Part shown: piece after piece, positions 1 through 8,599 of the stretch | Numbering within the stretch: position 1 is the stretch's first letter | Layout: the number at the start of each line of letters is the position of its first letter | From: CAJFUR01 sp904420575 | Lineage (GTDB): Bacteria > Actinomycetota > Coriobacteriia > Coriobacteriales > Eggerthellaceae | Direction of reading: 5' to 3' | DNA: 64,000 nt | NCBI GenBank assembly: GCA_965119745.1 | Contig: OZ221973.1 | Location: 1,612,001-1,676,000 of the forward strand | Position numbers and translations under genes: made by a program | The notes under the pieces: generated by a model | What the model saw: the letters and a program-made list of their open reading frames with translations, nothing else | The model's database searches: none | What the model was told of the DNA's origin: nothing

Positions 1-166
1 CAAGGTCCCGGTGTCTCAGGCTACGCCCGGCGACATCCTGTGGAGGCCCGGACACGTGGGCATCTACATCGGGGAAGACCGCTACATCCACGAGCCTCAC
101 ACAGGCGCGGTCTGCACGATTGCAAGCGGCGCGTCGTATTTCACGAGCGCCATAAAGATCAGATAG
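1..166 (+). CDS. C-terminal end of an NlpC/P60 cell-wall hydrolase (partial)
   Basis: The reading frame is open from base 2 to the TAG at 164-166 and gives the last 54 residues of a protein that begins outside the window. The tail reads PGDILWRPGHVGIYIGED, then a Tyr-Ile-His-Glu, which matches the histidine-containing strand of NlpC/P60 cysteine peptidases (GD-hydrophobic-x, HVGIYIG). In conjugative elements of this type such a domain usually belongs to a VirB1-like protein that opens peptidoglycan for the transfer channel. Position directly ahead of other conjugation-type genes supports that role. The catalytic cysteine would lie upstream and cannot be checked. Confidence 0.75.
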   Translation, partial: KVPVSQATPGDILWRPGHVGIYIGEDRYIHEPHTGAVCTIASGASYFTSAIKIR

Positions 167-179
167 GAAGGAAGAGGAA

Positions 180-923
180 ATGTCGAAGAAGAACAAGCTC
201 ATGCTCGCAGCCGCCGTCATCGCCGCGCTGCTGCTGGTCGGGTCGGGAGTGGCACGCTGCTCGCTCGCCCGCGAGGATGTCGAGAGCACGAATTCTGCCA
301 TCGAGGCCGTCGAGAAGGAAGAGGCACCGACGTCCCAGCAAGGCGCACCTGCAGAAGGGCGCGCGGATACGACGGCAGGCCTGGAGGCGCTCGTCGGCAC
401 CTCCTGGACGGGCATAGAAGACCCCACCTACACACTCTCCATCGTCAAGGGCGCGTTCGTCGAGGCGAAGGACGGCCAGACGAGCGTCACCTACTGGACG
501 CTCGATACAGAAGAGGCGACCGACACGACCGTAACGGCGACCGTGCTAGCCTCGAAGTCGCTGACCGAGGCCGCGAGCCCCTCCCTCGTAACCGTGGCCA
601 CCGAAGGCGCTGACACCGTTCTGAGGACTGACGCGCTCTCATGCTCGTACAAGAAGGTGCTCCTCGGGGAGAGGGCGCTCACGTTCACGGGCGTCACCTC
701 CAAGCTGGAGGAGGCCATGGGGGTAGAGGCCGCCAAGATCGAGGCGGCCGTGTCCGCACGTGCAGCGGCGGTATCGCCCAACGCCAGCCGCGCCATCTGG
801 GACGCCGAGGCGTGGATAGACTACGCGAACGGGGCTGCGACGACCACGTTCACGCTCGACGACGGCGCATCGACCATGATCTCGGTCACGCGCGCACCCG
901 ACGGCACCATCGAGGCGCTCTGA
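180..923 (+). CDS. Membrane-anchored exported protein of the ICE, unknown function
   Basis: A 247-residue protein starting at ATG 180, 13 bases after the hydrolase stop and preceded by a GGAAGGAAGAGG ribosome site. Residues 1-6 are basic and 8-25 are a hydrophobic segment (LMLAAAVIAALLLVGSGVA), so it is an exported or N-terminally anchored protein; VARCS is only a poor lipobox. A low-complexity Glu/Ala/Ser/Thr linker (about 30-65) leads to a domain with the look of a small beta-rich extracytoplasmic fold. I do not recognise a family. Its place between a peptidoglycan hydrolase and a TrbL-like channel protein suggests a conjugation-apparatus accessory. Confidence 0.75.
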   Translation: MSKKNKLMLAAAVIAALLLVGSGVARCSLAREDVESTNSAIEAVEKEEAPTSQQGAPAEGRADTTAGLEALVGTSWTGIEDPTYTLSIVKGAFVEAKDGQTSVTYWTLDTEEATDTTVTATVLASKSLTEAASPSLVTVATEGADTVLRTDALSCSYKKVLLGERALTFTGVTSKLEEAMGVEAAKIEAAVSARAAAVSPNASRAIWDAEAWIDYANGAATTTFTLDDGASTMISVTRAPDGTIEAL

Positions 924-928
924 TAACG

Positions 929-1933
929 ATGGAGAAGCTAGGAAACCTCGTCTCAAGCAGACGGTTCATACTGGCCTTCGCGGCCGCCTTCGCGCTCCTC
1001 TCGGCGCTCCTCATCCCGACGCACTTCGCGTGGGGCTCGATTGCAGACGACATCAACGCATGGCTCTGCGGAGTGCTCCGCGACTGGTGCAACTGGATCT
1101 TCGCGGCGCAGACCGACGTCATGCGATCGCTCGGCGCCAACGGCGTGCTCTCGGCTCCCTTCGAGACGATGCTCACGAGCGCTGGCGACGTGTCGATGTA
1201 CGACATCGCGCGCGGTGCCTGGCAGGTGGCGGTGCTGCCCATCGGATGCGGGGTTCTCGGGCTCGTGTTCACCTTGAAGCTCATCGAGATCTCGCAGCGC
1301 ATGGACGGCAACCAGTCGCTGCCGGGAGTGAAGGAGGTCGCGTTCCTCCTCGTGTTCTTCGCCGTGTTCCTGTTCTTGATCCAGCATTCCTTCGACCTGA
1401 TGGCCGCGATCTACGAGGTGATAGGGCTCGCGATCGACCGCGTGGAGGGGCTGTTCGGGACGGGCGGCGCTCTCGACATGGCGGCGGTGTCCATCGTCAC
1501 CGGCGACGACGACCTATCCGCGCTCTTGGCGCTTCTGATAGTCGCAGTCATCAGCTGGCTCGTCGTGCTCATCGCCTACATCGTGGCGCTCGTCGTCTGC
1601 TGGGCGCGAGCGATACAGCTCTACATCATGGCGGCCTTCTCGCCGATACCGCTGGCGTTCCTGGGCTTCGACCAGACGCGCCAGATCGGTCTCGGGTACC
1701 TGAAGAGCTTCGGGGCCGTCTGCATAGCAGGCCTCATCATACTGATCCTGCTCATCAGCTTCCCCGTGATCCTGGGCGGCATCGTCGCCGTGAACCCCGG
1801 GACGGGGACGCCCATCGACGTCATTGCGAACGGGCTCACCTACGCGCTCCAGTACCTGGCCATGTGCATCCTTCTCGTGCTCTCGCTCGTGAAGAGCGGT
1901 GCCTGGGCGCGCGACATCGTGAGCGGCTTCTGA
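929..1933 (+). CDS. TrbL/VirB6-like conjugative transfer membrane protein
   Basis: A 334-residue polytopic protein. I chose ATG 929, six bases after the previous stop, because the longer frame upstream has arginine/histidine-rich out-of-frame composition and no membrane character. Hydrophobic segments occur near residues 12-32, 80-105, 130-150, 190-225, 230-250, 262-290 and 305-325. The order (short N-terminal helix, extracellular stretch, then closely spaced helices with a conserved Trp-Ala-Arg-rich loop) resembles the TrbL/VirB6-type inner-membrane subunit of type IV secretion systems in Gram-positive ICEs. It would form part of the DNA-transfer channel. The family assignment rests on topology and context rather than a diagnostic motif. 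Confidence 0.65.
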   Translation: MEKLGNLVSSRRFILAFAAAFALLSALLIPTHFAWGSIADDINAWLCGVLRDWCNWIFAAQTDVMRSLGANGVLSAPFETMLTSAGDVSMYDIARGAWQVAVLPIGCGVLGLVFTLKLIEISQRMDGNQSLPGVKEVAFLLVFFAVFLFLIQHSFDLMAAIYEVIGLAIDRVEGLFGTGGALDMAAVSIVTGDDDLSALLALLIVAVISWLVVLIAYIVALVVCWARAIQLYIMAAFSPIPLAFLGFDQTRQIGLGYLKSFGAVCIAGLIILILLISFPVILGGIVAVNPGTGTPIDVIANGLTYALQYLAMCILLVLSLVKSGAWARDIVSGF

Positions 1934-1965
1934 TGACGGAGACGACCTGAGAGGAGGTGGTGCCT

Positions 1966-1989
1966 ATGGAATCGGGCGGAAAACGGTAA
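1966..1989 (+). other. Seven-codon ORF (MESGGKR) with a strong ribosome site, possible leader peptide
   Basis: ATG 1966 is preceded by GAGGAGGTGG at 1951-1960, a near-perfect Shine-Dalgarno, but the frame ends after seven codons at TAA 1987-1989. Another tiny frame (MTETT, 1933-1950) overlaps the stop of the TrbL-like gene. The pattern fits a leader peptide or translational relay into the gene at 2063, but no conservation evidence is available here. Confidence 0.3.
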
Positions 1990-1996
1990 GGCAGAA

Positions 1997-2029
1997 GGGC
2001 GCGGTGAACCTCCAAGCAACGCCGCGCCC
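1997..2029 (+). promoter_or_regulatory. Hairpin with an anti-Shine-Dalgarno loop between the leader ORF and the next gene
   Basis: GGGCGCGG (1997-2004) and CCGCGCCC (2022-2029) form a perfect 8-bp stem around a 17-base loop that contains AACCTCC, complementary to the GGAGGT of the upstream leader ORF. This could sequester the upstream ribosome site or act as a folding switch. No U-run follows, so it is not a simple terminator. Confidence 0.35.
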
Positions 2030-2062
2030 AGAAATCGACAAGAGATGCAAAGGAGCACTCAC

Positions 2063-2533
2063 ATGGAAGACAACAACAAGAAGAACGTCTACGTCACCGT
2101 GCACAAGAACTTCGTGAGGGAGAACATCGAGTACCCCGACCGCAAGACCGGCGAGACCAAGACGTTCAACTCGGTGACGCTGCCGAAGGGCACTGTCATC
2201 GACGGAGTGGACGTCAGCTACTACCAGTTCACGCCCCTGTTCGTGAACCCCTCACGCTTCAAGGGCGAGAACTTCCGCGACATCCCGCTTCTGGCGGACA
2301 AGGAGGTCTGGCTCAAGAAGGACGCCCTCGACGCCGAAGGGAATCCCGTCCTCGACGAGGACGGTAAGCAGGTCAAGGACATCGTCAAGGTCATGCCAGC
2401 ACAGCTCAAGGAGGCGATCAACAAGGGCCGCGAGGCCTACCTCGCCTCGCTCGACGACAAGGCCAAGGACGCCCGCGAGGCGTCGGCCAACCAGGACCGC
2501 GAGGCTCGCCACGCCGAGCCGGTAGCACGCTAA
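2063..2533 (+). CDS. Conserved ICE protein of unknown function
   Basis: A 156-residue soluble protein. ATG 2063 is preferred over an in-frame ATG at 2045 because AAAGGAG lies at a proper distance upstream of it. The N-terminal part (YVTVHKNFVRENIEYPDRKTG, split here for length) through about residue 95 looks like a compact beta-rich domain with repeated Val-Tyr/Phe strands. The tail from about 105 is charged and helical, with Lys/Asp/Glu/Ala repeats. There is no signal peptide. Neighbours suggest a transfer-region accessory, possibly nucleic-acid binding, but I do not recognise the family. The adhesin gene starts 11 bases downstream. Confidence 0.7.
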   Translation: MEDNNKKNVYVTVHKNFVRENIEYPDRKTGETKTFNSVTLPKGTVIDGVDVSYYQFTPLFVNPSRFKGENFRDIPLLADKEVWLKKDALDAEGNPVLDEDGKQVKDIVKVMPAQLKEAINKGREAYLASLDDKAKDAREASANQDREARHAEPVAR

Positions 2534-2544
2534 GGAGGCGAAAG

Positions 2545-5500
2545 ATGAAAGACATCACTGAAGCAGCGCTCGCCTCGAAGGTCGTGCGCTGCATGCTCGC
2601 CGCGCTCATCGCCCTGACAACGGCGCTCGGGACGCTCGGCGTCCAGGGCAAAAGCGCCTATGCCGCCGAGAGCGCTAACCTCACGACCGGGGACAAGATC
2701 CACTACGGCGGATACAACACCACCTGGATGGAGGCCGACGGCGAGATGGCCTACTGCGCCGACCCCCAATCGGCAACGCCTTCTCCCGGCAGCTACGCCA
2801 AGAGCTCCATCAACGCCCCCTCCGGGCGCAACGCCGAGGTGGTGGCTGACCTCTGGTTCGCCTACGGGAGTCCTGGATTCGATGCGAGCCTATGGCCGGA
2901 CAAGTGGTACGACGGCACCGCAATGACCTCTGCTCGCTACGCGGCCTGCGCCCACATCCTCGTGTCCGACACGTACACCTCCGACGGGTCGTACGCGCTC
3001 TATGGCTGCAACGCCGACTTCAAGAGCTGGGCCCGGAAGAACGTCATCGGCTTCGGCACCGACGGAAGCATGATCAACTCGAACGCATCGGGACGCCTCA
3101 TCGCCGCGAGGACGGCTGACGTTCCCTCGAACTTCGAGGCGTTCCAGCTCTACACCGGCGAGGGCACCCAGATCATCCTCTCGTTCAAGTACACCCCCTA
3201 CGGCAACATCGACCTGGTGAAGGTCACCGCCAACGAGGAGATGTGCGAGGGCAACCCGCTCTACTCCGTGGAGGGCGCGGTCTACACCGTGTACCGCAAC
3301 TCGGGCCTCACGGACGTGGCTGGCTCCATCACGACCGACAAGGACGGATGGGGCATCCTGGAGGAGCTTGAGCCGGGCGACTACTGGGTGAAGGAGACCA
3401 AGCAGGCACCGGGTCACGCGATCGACCCGACCGTGTATCCGGTTAAGGTGGCCTCGGACGAGACCACGCGCGTGAACGGCAAGACCGTATCCGACATCCC
3501 GCAGTCAGACCCCGTCGGCATGCTCGTCGGCAAGGTCGACTCAGACACGGGAGAGAGCCGCCCGCAGGGAGACGCCACGCTCGCAGGCGCTCTCTTCTCC
3601 GTCCGCTACTACGCGGGCGACTATGCCGACGCCGCTGCGGCAGAGGCATCCGGCACACCCGCGCGCACCTGGGTGTTCGAGACCGACGGGGACGGCTTCG
3701 CCTACCTCGCGGACGAGTACAAGCACTCGGGAGACGCGCTCTACTACCAGACCAACGGCGATGCCTCCATCCCGCTCGGCACCGTGCTCATCCAGGAGAC
3801 GAGAGCCCCGCAGGGCTACAACCTTGACGACGGGCACGGAGGGGCACCCAAGGTGTTCTGCGTGCGCATCACGCCCGACGGCGCGGTCGGCGAGTCCGTC
3901 TACACCTACAACTCGCCCAAGGTGCCCGACACCGTCAAGCGCGGCGACTTCCGCCTCGTGAAGGAAGTGCCCGTGACCGTATACGACGAGCCCGACGGCG
4001 ACATGCCCCAGGAGGTCGTACGCGTGCTCGTGCCCGGGGTCAAGTTCGAGCTCTACAACGACTCCGAGGAGGCCGTGGTCTCGCCCGAGACCGGAAAGCT
4101 CGTCGAGCCCGGCAACCGCGTGTGCACCATCACGGTCGATGAGAACGGGCTTGCCACCACCAAGGACGACAACGCCGACGTGAACGGCTGGAGCAAGCCC
4201 GTCGACTGGACGGGCGCGCTCGCATACGGAACCTACCGCGTCCATGAGGTGATCCCGCAAGACGTGGCTGATGCCTTCAAGGCGGAGTGGGGGAAGGCGC
4301 TCCTTCCCGTGGAGGATTGGAAGACCACGATCCGCGAGGAGGGCCAGTACGACCCGCCGCAGCTCGTGAGCGACCACATCCCGCAGACCCCCCTCAAGGT
4401 TGTGAAGGTCGACGCCGAGACCGGCAAGCAGGTGCCGCTTCCCGTGAGCTTCCAGCTCGAGGACGCAAGTGGCAACCTCGTCACCTACACCTCCCATTAC
4501 CCCGTGACCGAGACCATAGATACCTGGACGGCCAATGAGCGCGGCGAGCTGACGCTGCCGATGCTGCTCGAAGAGGGCGACTACACGCTCAAGGAGGTCC
4601 AGGCACCCTACGGCTATGTGAAGGAGCTTGAGGGCAAGGCGTTCCGTATCGGCGAGGACTACAACGGCTGGGACAGCCCGCTCGTCATCGAGTTCGCGAA
4701 CATGCCCCAGAAGGCGACCATCACCGTCGCCAAGTCCGACTCCTGGACGGGAGAGGCCGTGGATGAGTCCGTCTACATCGTGAAGGCGGCGGAGACCATC
4801 CAGACGCCCGACGGCACCGTCCGTGCGCACGAGGGCGAGATCGTGGCCACGCTCACGACAGGCGAGGACGGAAAGGCGACCACGCCCGAGCTCTACCTCG
4901 GCACCTACACGGTGTACGAGGCCAAGGCGAAGGACGGCTACGCGCTCGACATCGTCGAGAAGACCGTGGCTCTCGAATACGCGGGCCAAGAGGTGGCCGT
5001 CTACGACCATGAGGAGGCAGTGACCAACACTCCCACCAATCCTGAGATCAAGAAGGTCGATGCGCTCGATCCCGAGATCCCTGTCGCAGGGGCGGTGTTT
5101 CGCATCTGGAACGACGAGGGAACCTTCGACGAGGAGATGACAACCGACGAGAACGGGATCATCTCGCTCGCCTACGCGAAGCACGGAAGCTACCACATCC
5201 AAGAGGTGGCGGCTCCCGAGGGCTACGTGATCGCCGACCTCGACGATGAAGGGAATCCGACAGTCACCGACTTTGGGGTGAACGACCAGGGAATGATCGA
5301 GTGGGGCGAGAGCGGTGCCATGGCGCAGGCGCACGAGTTCGAGCTCGACAACATGCCCAAGACCATGAAGACGACCGCCACGGATTCCGAGAGCGGAACC
5401 CACGAGGGGCAGGCCCGCGAAGAGCTCGCCATCGTGGACACCATCGCCTATACGGGCCTCGTTCCCGGAGACGAGTACACCGTGAGCGGAACCCTCATGG

Positions 5501-6312
5501 ACAAGGCCTCGGGCGAGCCTGCGCTCGACGATGAGGGCAATAAGATCACGGCGTCCACCACGTTCACGGCAGAGGAGTCGTGCGGCACGGTGGATGTGAC
5601 CTTCGCCTTCGCGGGGGCGAGCCTCGCGGGCAAGTCGCTCGTCGCATTCGAGACGATGGAGTTCGAGGGGGCAGAGTACATGGTCCATGCCGACATCGAC
5701 GACGTGGAGCAGACGGTGGCCATCGTGGACATAGCCACCCAGGCGCGCGACGCCGGGACCGGCACCAACGTCGGCACCATCGGCGAGCACGTGAAGCTCA
5801 TCGATACGGTTGCCTATAACGGACTTGCGCCGGGCAGCACCTACAAGCTGTTCACCATGCTCATGGACAAAGCGACCGGCAACCCGCTCACGGGCGATGA
5901 CGGACTGCCTGTCGTTGGAACGACCGAGTTCGTGCCCGAGGCCCCGGACGGAACCATCGACATCGAGGTCGAGGTCGACACGCGCGAGCTCGCTGGCCAC
6001 GACATCGTGTTCTTCGAGAAGCTCTCAGACGCACAGGAGAACATCGTCGCCACCCACGAGGACATAAACGACGACGGTCAGACCGTGAGCTTCCCGGAGC
6101 CCGAGCCCGTGCCCGAGCCTGAGAACCCCGGTAAGGGATACCCGAAGACCGGAGCAATCGCCGAGGTCGATCCTGTCACGGCCAGCGTCGCGGTGATCCT
6201 GCTCTGCGGCATCGCCGGTGCGACCTATGCCTACGTCCGCCGCTCCCGCAAGCAGACCGACGCCATCGAAAAGATGGAGGAAGAAGCATTGGCAGCAGCC
6301 GACGAGGACTAG
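2545..6312 (+). CDS. Sortase-anchored SpaA/VaFE-repeat surface adhesin
   Basis: A 1,255-residue wall-anchored protein. Residues 1-40 are a Sec signal peptide ending SAYA. A thioester-domain-like head follows with YCADP (Cys71). From about residue 228 to 940 there are roughly six SpaA/Cna-B-type beta domains, each opening with a VKVD/VKKD-like strand and closing with an E-T/E-V-x-AP-x-GY strand, so internal isopeptide bonds are likely. Two VaFE/T-Q ester-bond repeats follow (about 943-1060 and 1062-1180), ending DVEQTV and DDGQTV. The C-terminus has YPKTG (about 1199-1203), a hydrophobic helix and RRSRK, a sorting signal with Tyr in place of the usual Leu. AAGGAGG precedes the start. It probably mediates cell-cell contact during conjugation. 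Confidence 0.93.
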   Translation: MKDITEAALASKVVRCMLAALIALTTALGTLGVQGKSAYAAESANLTTGDKIHYGGYNTTWMEADGEMAYCADPQSATPSPGSYAKSSINAPSGRNAEVVADLWFAYGSPGFDASLWPDKWYDGTAMTSARYAACAHILVSDTYTSDGSYALYGCNADFKSWARKNVIGFGTDGSMINSNASGRLIAARTADVPSNFEAFQLYTGEGTQIILSFKYTPYGNIDLVKVTANEEMCEGNPLYSVEGAVYTVYRNSGLTDVAGSITTDKDGWGILEELEPGDYWVKETKQAPGHAIDPTVYPVKVASDETTRVNGKTVSDIPQSDPVGMLVGKVDSDTGESRPQGDATLAGALFSVRYYAGDYADAAAAEASGTPARTWVFETDGDGFAYLADEYKHSGDALYYQTNGDASIPLGTVLIQETRAPQGYNLDDGHGGAPKVFCVRITPDGAVGESVYTYNSPKVPDTVKRGDFRLVKEVPVTVYDEPDGDMPQEVVRVLVPGVKFELYNDSEEAVVSPETGKLVEPGNRVCTITVDENGLATTKDDNADVNGWSKPVDWTGALAYGTYRVHEVIPQDVADAFKAEWGKALLPVEDWKTTIREEGQYDPPQLVSDHIPQTPLKVVKVDAETGKQVPLPVSFQLEDASGNLVTYTSHYPVTETIDTWTANERGELTLPMLLEEGDYTLKEVQAPYGYVKELEGKAFRIGEDYNGWDSPLVIEFANMPQKATITVAKSDSWTGEAVDESVYIVKAAETIQTPDGTVRAHEGEIVATLTTGEDGKATTPELYLGTYTVYEAKAKDGYALDIVEKTVALEYAGQEVAVYDHEEAVTNTPTNPEIKKVDALDPEIPVAGAVFRIWNDEGTFDEEMTTDENGIISLAYAKHGSYHIQEVAAPEGYVIADLDDEGNPTVTDFGVNDQGMIEWGESGAMAQAHEFELDNMPKTMKTTATDSESGTHEGQAREELAIVDTIAYTGLVPGDEYTVSGTLMDKASGEPALDDEGNKITASTTFTAEESCGTVDVTFAFAGASLAGKSLVAFETMEFEGAEYMVHADIDDVEQTVAIVDIATQARDAGTGTNVGTIGEHVKLIDTVAYNGLAPGSTYKLFTMLMDKATGNPLTGDDGLPVVGTTEFVPEAPDGTIDIEVEVDTRELAGHDIVFFEKLSDAQENIVATHEDINDDGQTVSFPEPEPVPEPENPGKGYPKTGAIAEVDPVTASVAVILLCGIAGATYAYVRRSRKQTDAIEKMEEEALAAADED

Positions 6313-6340
6313 GGCCAACCCCTAGTGAAAGCAACAGGAA

Positions 6341-6359
6341 CCTTAGCTGAGAGCTAAGG
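6341..6359 (+). repeat. Perfect 8-bp inverted repeat between adhesin and sortase
   Basis: CCTTAGCT (6341-6348), a GAG spacer and AGCTAAGG (6352-6359) form a perfect dyad directly ahead of a terminator-like hairpin. It could be a regulator site or part of the transcript structure that sets the ratio of adhesin to sortase. Confidence 0.5.
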
Positions 6360-6365
6360 ATGACA

Positions 6366-6398
6366 GGGTGGGGCGCTCGCTGGCGTCCCGCCCTTTTT
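6366..6398 (+). terminator. Intrinsic terminator after the adhesin gene
   Basis: GGGTGGGGCGC (6366-6376) pairs with GCGTCCCGCCC (6383-6393), with two G-U pairs, and is followed by TTTTT. It lies just 18 bases before the sortase start, so it is probably leaky and attenuates sortase expression relative to the adhesin. Confidence 0.75.
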
Positions 6399-6416
6399 CG
6401 ATGCAAGGAGCATAAG

Positions 6417-7112
6417 ATGAAGAGAATCAGAAAGGCGGCAAGGATCACGAGCGTGATCGCAGCCGCCATACTCACGGCGCTTGTCGTCACCGTTCTCTGC
6501 GCGCCCGAAGAGGATCGCATTGCGCTGACCGAGGCACTCGACAGTCTAAGCGACCAAGAAGAGCCTGGAAGGCAGATCGATTGGGACAGCCTTCCCGCAG
6601 AGGTCATCGCATGGGTGGAGGTGCCAGACACGGGAATAGACGAGCCGATCGTGCAGGCCACGCCCGATTCCCCGAACGCATACCTTTACAGGGACGTGTT
6701 CGGCCAGGGGACGTACGGGACGCCCTACATAGACTGCGATTGCTCAATAGATTCAAAGATCGTCATGATCTACGGCCACCACATGTCGGACAGGACGGTG
6801 TTCGCAGAGTTCGCCGACTTCATAGATGAGGGGTTCGTCCGGGAGCACAGTCGCATCATCGTCTACAAGCGAAGCGGAGAGGTGCTTGATCTTGAGGTCT
6901 GTGCCGTTGACGTGGTGAACGCCAGTCGGGAAAGATTGGTGATCGATCAAGAAGAGAGCTTTGAGAAGATTGTAGGCGCAGCGGACTTGCACCTTTCAGA
7001 TCCGGCAGAGGCAAAGCAGCTCTTCGCTTTCACAACCTGCTCGTACCAGACAAGGAATTCGCGAACGATTGTGTACGCGATCCTTCGGAAAAAACTTCTG
7101 GAATTCGCTTGA
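6417..7112 (+). CDS. Class B sortase
   Basis: A 231-residue transpeptidase that would attach the upstream adhesin to the cell wall. The start is ATG 6417 with AAGGAG upstream; residues 11-27 are the membrane anchor. Catalytic residues are visible: His in YGHHM (121/122), Cys208 in FTTCSY and Arg216 in NSRTIVY. The sequence between His and Cys is long and includes a helix, as in SrtB rather than class C enzymes. It is adjacent to its likely substrate, which has the unusual YPKTG signal, and the two probably form a matched pair. The last bases overlap the -35 box of the next promoter. Confidence 0.93.
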   Translation: MKRIRKAARITSVIAAAILTALVVTVLCAPEEDRIALTEALDSLSDQEEPGRQIDWDSLPAEVIAWVEVPDTGIDEPIVQATPDSPNAYLYRDVFGQGTYGTPYIDCDCSIDSKIVMIYGHHMSDRTVFAEFADFIDEGFVREHSRIIVYKRSGEVLDLEVCAVDVVNASRERLVIDQEESFEKIVGAADLHLSDPAEAKQLFAFTTCSYQTRNSRTIVYAILRKKLLEFA

Positions 7113-7139
7113 CCCAGACGTTACGTCATAGTTTAGGAT
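7109..7139 (+). promoter_or_regulatory. MerR-type promoter with a 19-bp spacer
   Basis: TTGACC (7109-7114) and TAGGAT (7134-7139) are separated by 19 bp, the over-long spacing typical of promoters that MerR regulators distort. A perfect dyad GACGTTACGTC (7117-7127) lies in the spacer where MerR proteins bind. It directly precedes the MerR gene, so autoregulation is likely. Confidence 0.7.
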
Positions 7140-7160
7140 CTCCTTATGGAGGTGATCGAG

Positions 7161-8204
7161 ATGAAAACGGTCCATGAAGTAAGCAAGCTAACAGGTCTAA
7201 CAATTAGAACGCTTAGACACTACGACGACATAGGCTTATTGAAGGTCCAACGGACAGGTGAAGGTATATCCAACGACAGAAAGCTCTATTCAGATGAGGA
7301 TATCGAGAAGCTGTTCACGATAATGATCTACAAGGAGCTCGACGTCCCGCTTAAGAAAATCAAAGAGATCATGCAGTCTCCTAGTTATGACAGGTCGAGA
7401 TCCTTGGAGGAGCAGATTGAGAAGCTGAAGGCTAAACGCCGACACCTGAGCAACATCATCACATGCGCCGAGTTCATCTATGCGTACGGAACAGAATTGC
7501 TATCAGGAAATAATTTCTCACCAAGCGGTATCGACCAATTGGCGAAGCAAATTAGAAGCTCCCATGGGTATAACACCGCTCGAAAACGCGTTCAGTCGCT
7601 TGATAAAAATCAGCTTGATTCAATGGTTGAAGAATTGTGGGGCACTCTAGAGCACTTGGCCAAAGTCAGCGATCTCAATGATTACAGCGTCATCGAAGCG
7701 TGCGTGACCGATTTTGCCGAATCCTTCGCCTCGATTGGAAACATCGAGGTTACTGAGGGTATCTTGACTGGATTGGCGTTCATGTTCTTCTCGGAAGACG
7801 GTGCATTCTCTATTGCCGTGGATGAAATCGGCGGCGAAGAAACACACTTAGAAGTGATGTGCGCACTTCTGCTTGTATGTCTAAAGAACTGGTCAAAAAC
7901 CATCATTCCCCTAGCTCACAAAGCAATAGCGGAAAACAGCGATAGCTCAATGCGCGAATTGTGGCATGCAATGGAGGAAAGCTTCGGAAGAGAGCTTCTA
8001 GAAGGTTCATCGTTGCAAGAGTATTTCGATTATGTGTGGGTGTGTTTTTGGATGGGAATGATGCTATTAGACGAAGAAGAAACGCTGAAAGCGCTTTGCT
8101 TGGAATCAGAAACAAGGCTGACCGAAGACGAAGCGATGCTCTTGCAAAAGAGGATAGCTGAGTTGATTGGCGTAACGGCAAATATCGATTTAGGAGGTAA
8201 GTAG
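7161..8204 (+). CDS. MerR-family transcriptional regulator
   Basis: A 347-residue regulator. Residues 1-70 are a MerR winged helix (TVHEVSKLTGLTIRTLRHYD, then IGLLK), followed by a helical region (about 75-110). A large effector domain of about 230 residues has two halves rich in helices, comparable to TipA-like ligand-binding extensions, with no metal-binding cysteine cluster. ATG 7161 is chosen because GGAGGTGAT lies just upstream; an ATG at 7146 overlaps that site. Base composition (about 45% GC) is clearly lower than the flanking conjugation genes, so gene and neighbour look like a separately acquired cargo. Confidence 0.88.
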   Translation: MKTVHEVSKLTGLTIRTLRHYDDIGLLKVQRTGEGISNDRKLYSDEDIEKLFTIMIYKELDVPLKKIKEIMQSPSYDRSRSLEEQIEKLKAKRRHLSNIITCAEFIYAYGTELLSGNNFSPSGIDQLAKQIRSSHGYNTARKRVQSLDKNQLDSMVEELWGTLEHLAKVSDLNDYSVIEACVTDFAESFASIGNIEVTEGILTGLAFMFFSEDGAFSIAVDEIGGEETHLEVMCALLLVCLKNWSKTIIPLAHKAIAENSDSSMRELWHAMEESFGRELLEGSSLQEYFDYVWVCFWMGMMLLDEEETLKALCLESETRLTEDEAMLLQKRIAELIGVTANIDLGGK

Positions 8205-8206
8205 AT

Positions 8207-8494
8207 ATGGATTGGGATTATGCACAAATGACGCACGAAGCTTCACTATACGGAGGGCCTGAAGCCTATGTATCAGCCATTCGATACGGCGGCGTAATTG
8301 ACGGCAGAATTGAAGGTGCAGTAGGGGCAACCCTCATCACACTAGCTATTGGAGGCATTATTAAAATCGTGCGCGACAAGGTCAAGAAAAAGCGTAATCA
8401 GGCCGCATTGGCAGAAGAGAGAATTAAGGTGCTGTTGGAAGATAAAGGGATCATTGACACCGAAGAGGATTCTAAGTCCGAAGAGGATGAATGA
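8207..8494 (+). CDS. Small single-helix membrane protein
   Basis: A 95-residue protein starting two bases after the MerR stop with TAGGAGGTAAG as ribosome site, so it is co-transcribed. Residues 37-53 (GAVGATLITLAIGGIIK) are the only hydrophobic helix. A basic stretch KKKRN and an acidic coiled tail ending in KSEEDE follow. It is a plausible output or anti-regulator of the MerR protein. No family is recognised. Confidence 0.7.
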   Translation: MDWDYAQMTHEASLYGGPEAYVSAIRYGGVIDGRIEGAVGATLITLAIGGIIKIVRDKVKKKRNQAALAEERIKVLLEDKGIIDTEEDSKSEEDE

Positions 8495-8552
8495 TCATCT
8501 ATGCCGCCAGCTAATGAAAGAATACCCCGTACGGGCTTACTCTCTGAATCAA

Positions 8553-8590
8553 GGGAGCCGGATGTGCGACCGGCCAGACTACCGGCTCCC
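8553..8590. terminator. Bidirectional hairpin terminator
   Basis: GGGAGCCGG (8553-8561) and CCGGCTCCC (8582-8590) form a perfect 9-bp stem between two converging genes (stops at 8494 and 8600). A weak T-run follows on the plus strand. Confidence 0.6.
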
Positions 8591-8599
8591 GTTTCTACG

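Noticed and set aside
3541..6000. An 819-codon antisense frame under the adhesin gene, and similar long antisense frames under the uppP, SSS, MFS and pcrA genes.
   Set aside because: GC-rich codon bias on the real strand leaves the opposite frame open; the products are His/Arg/Gly-rich without motifs.
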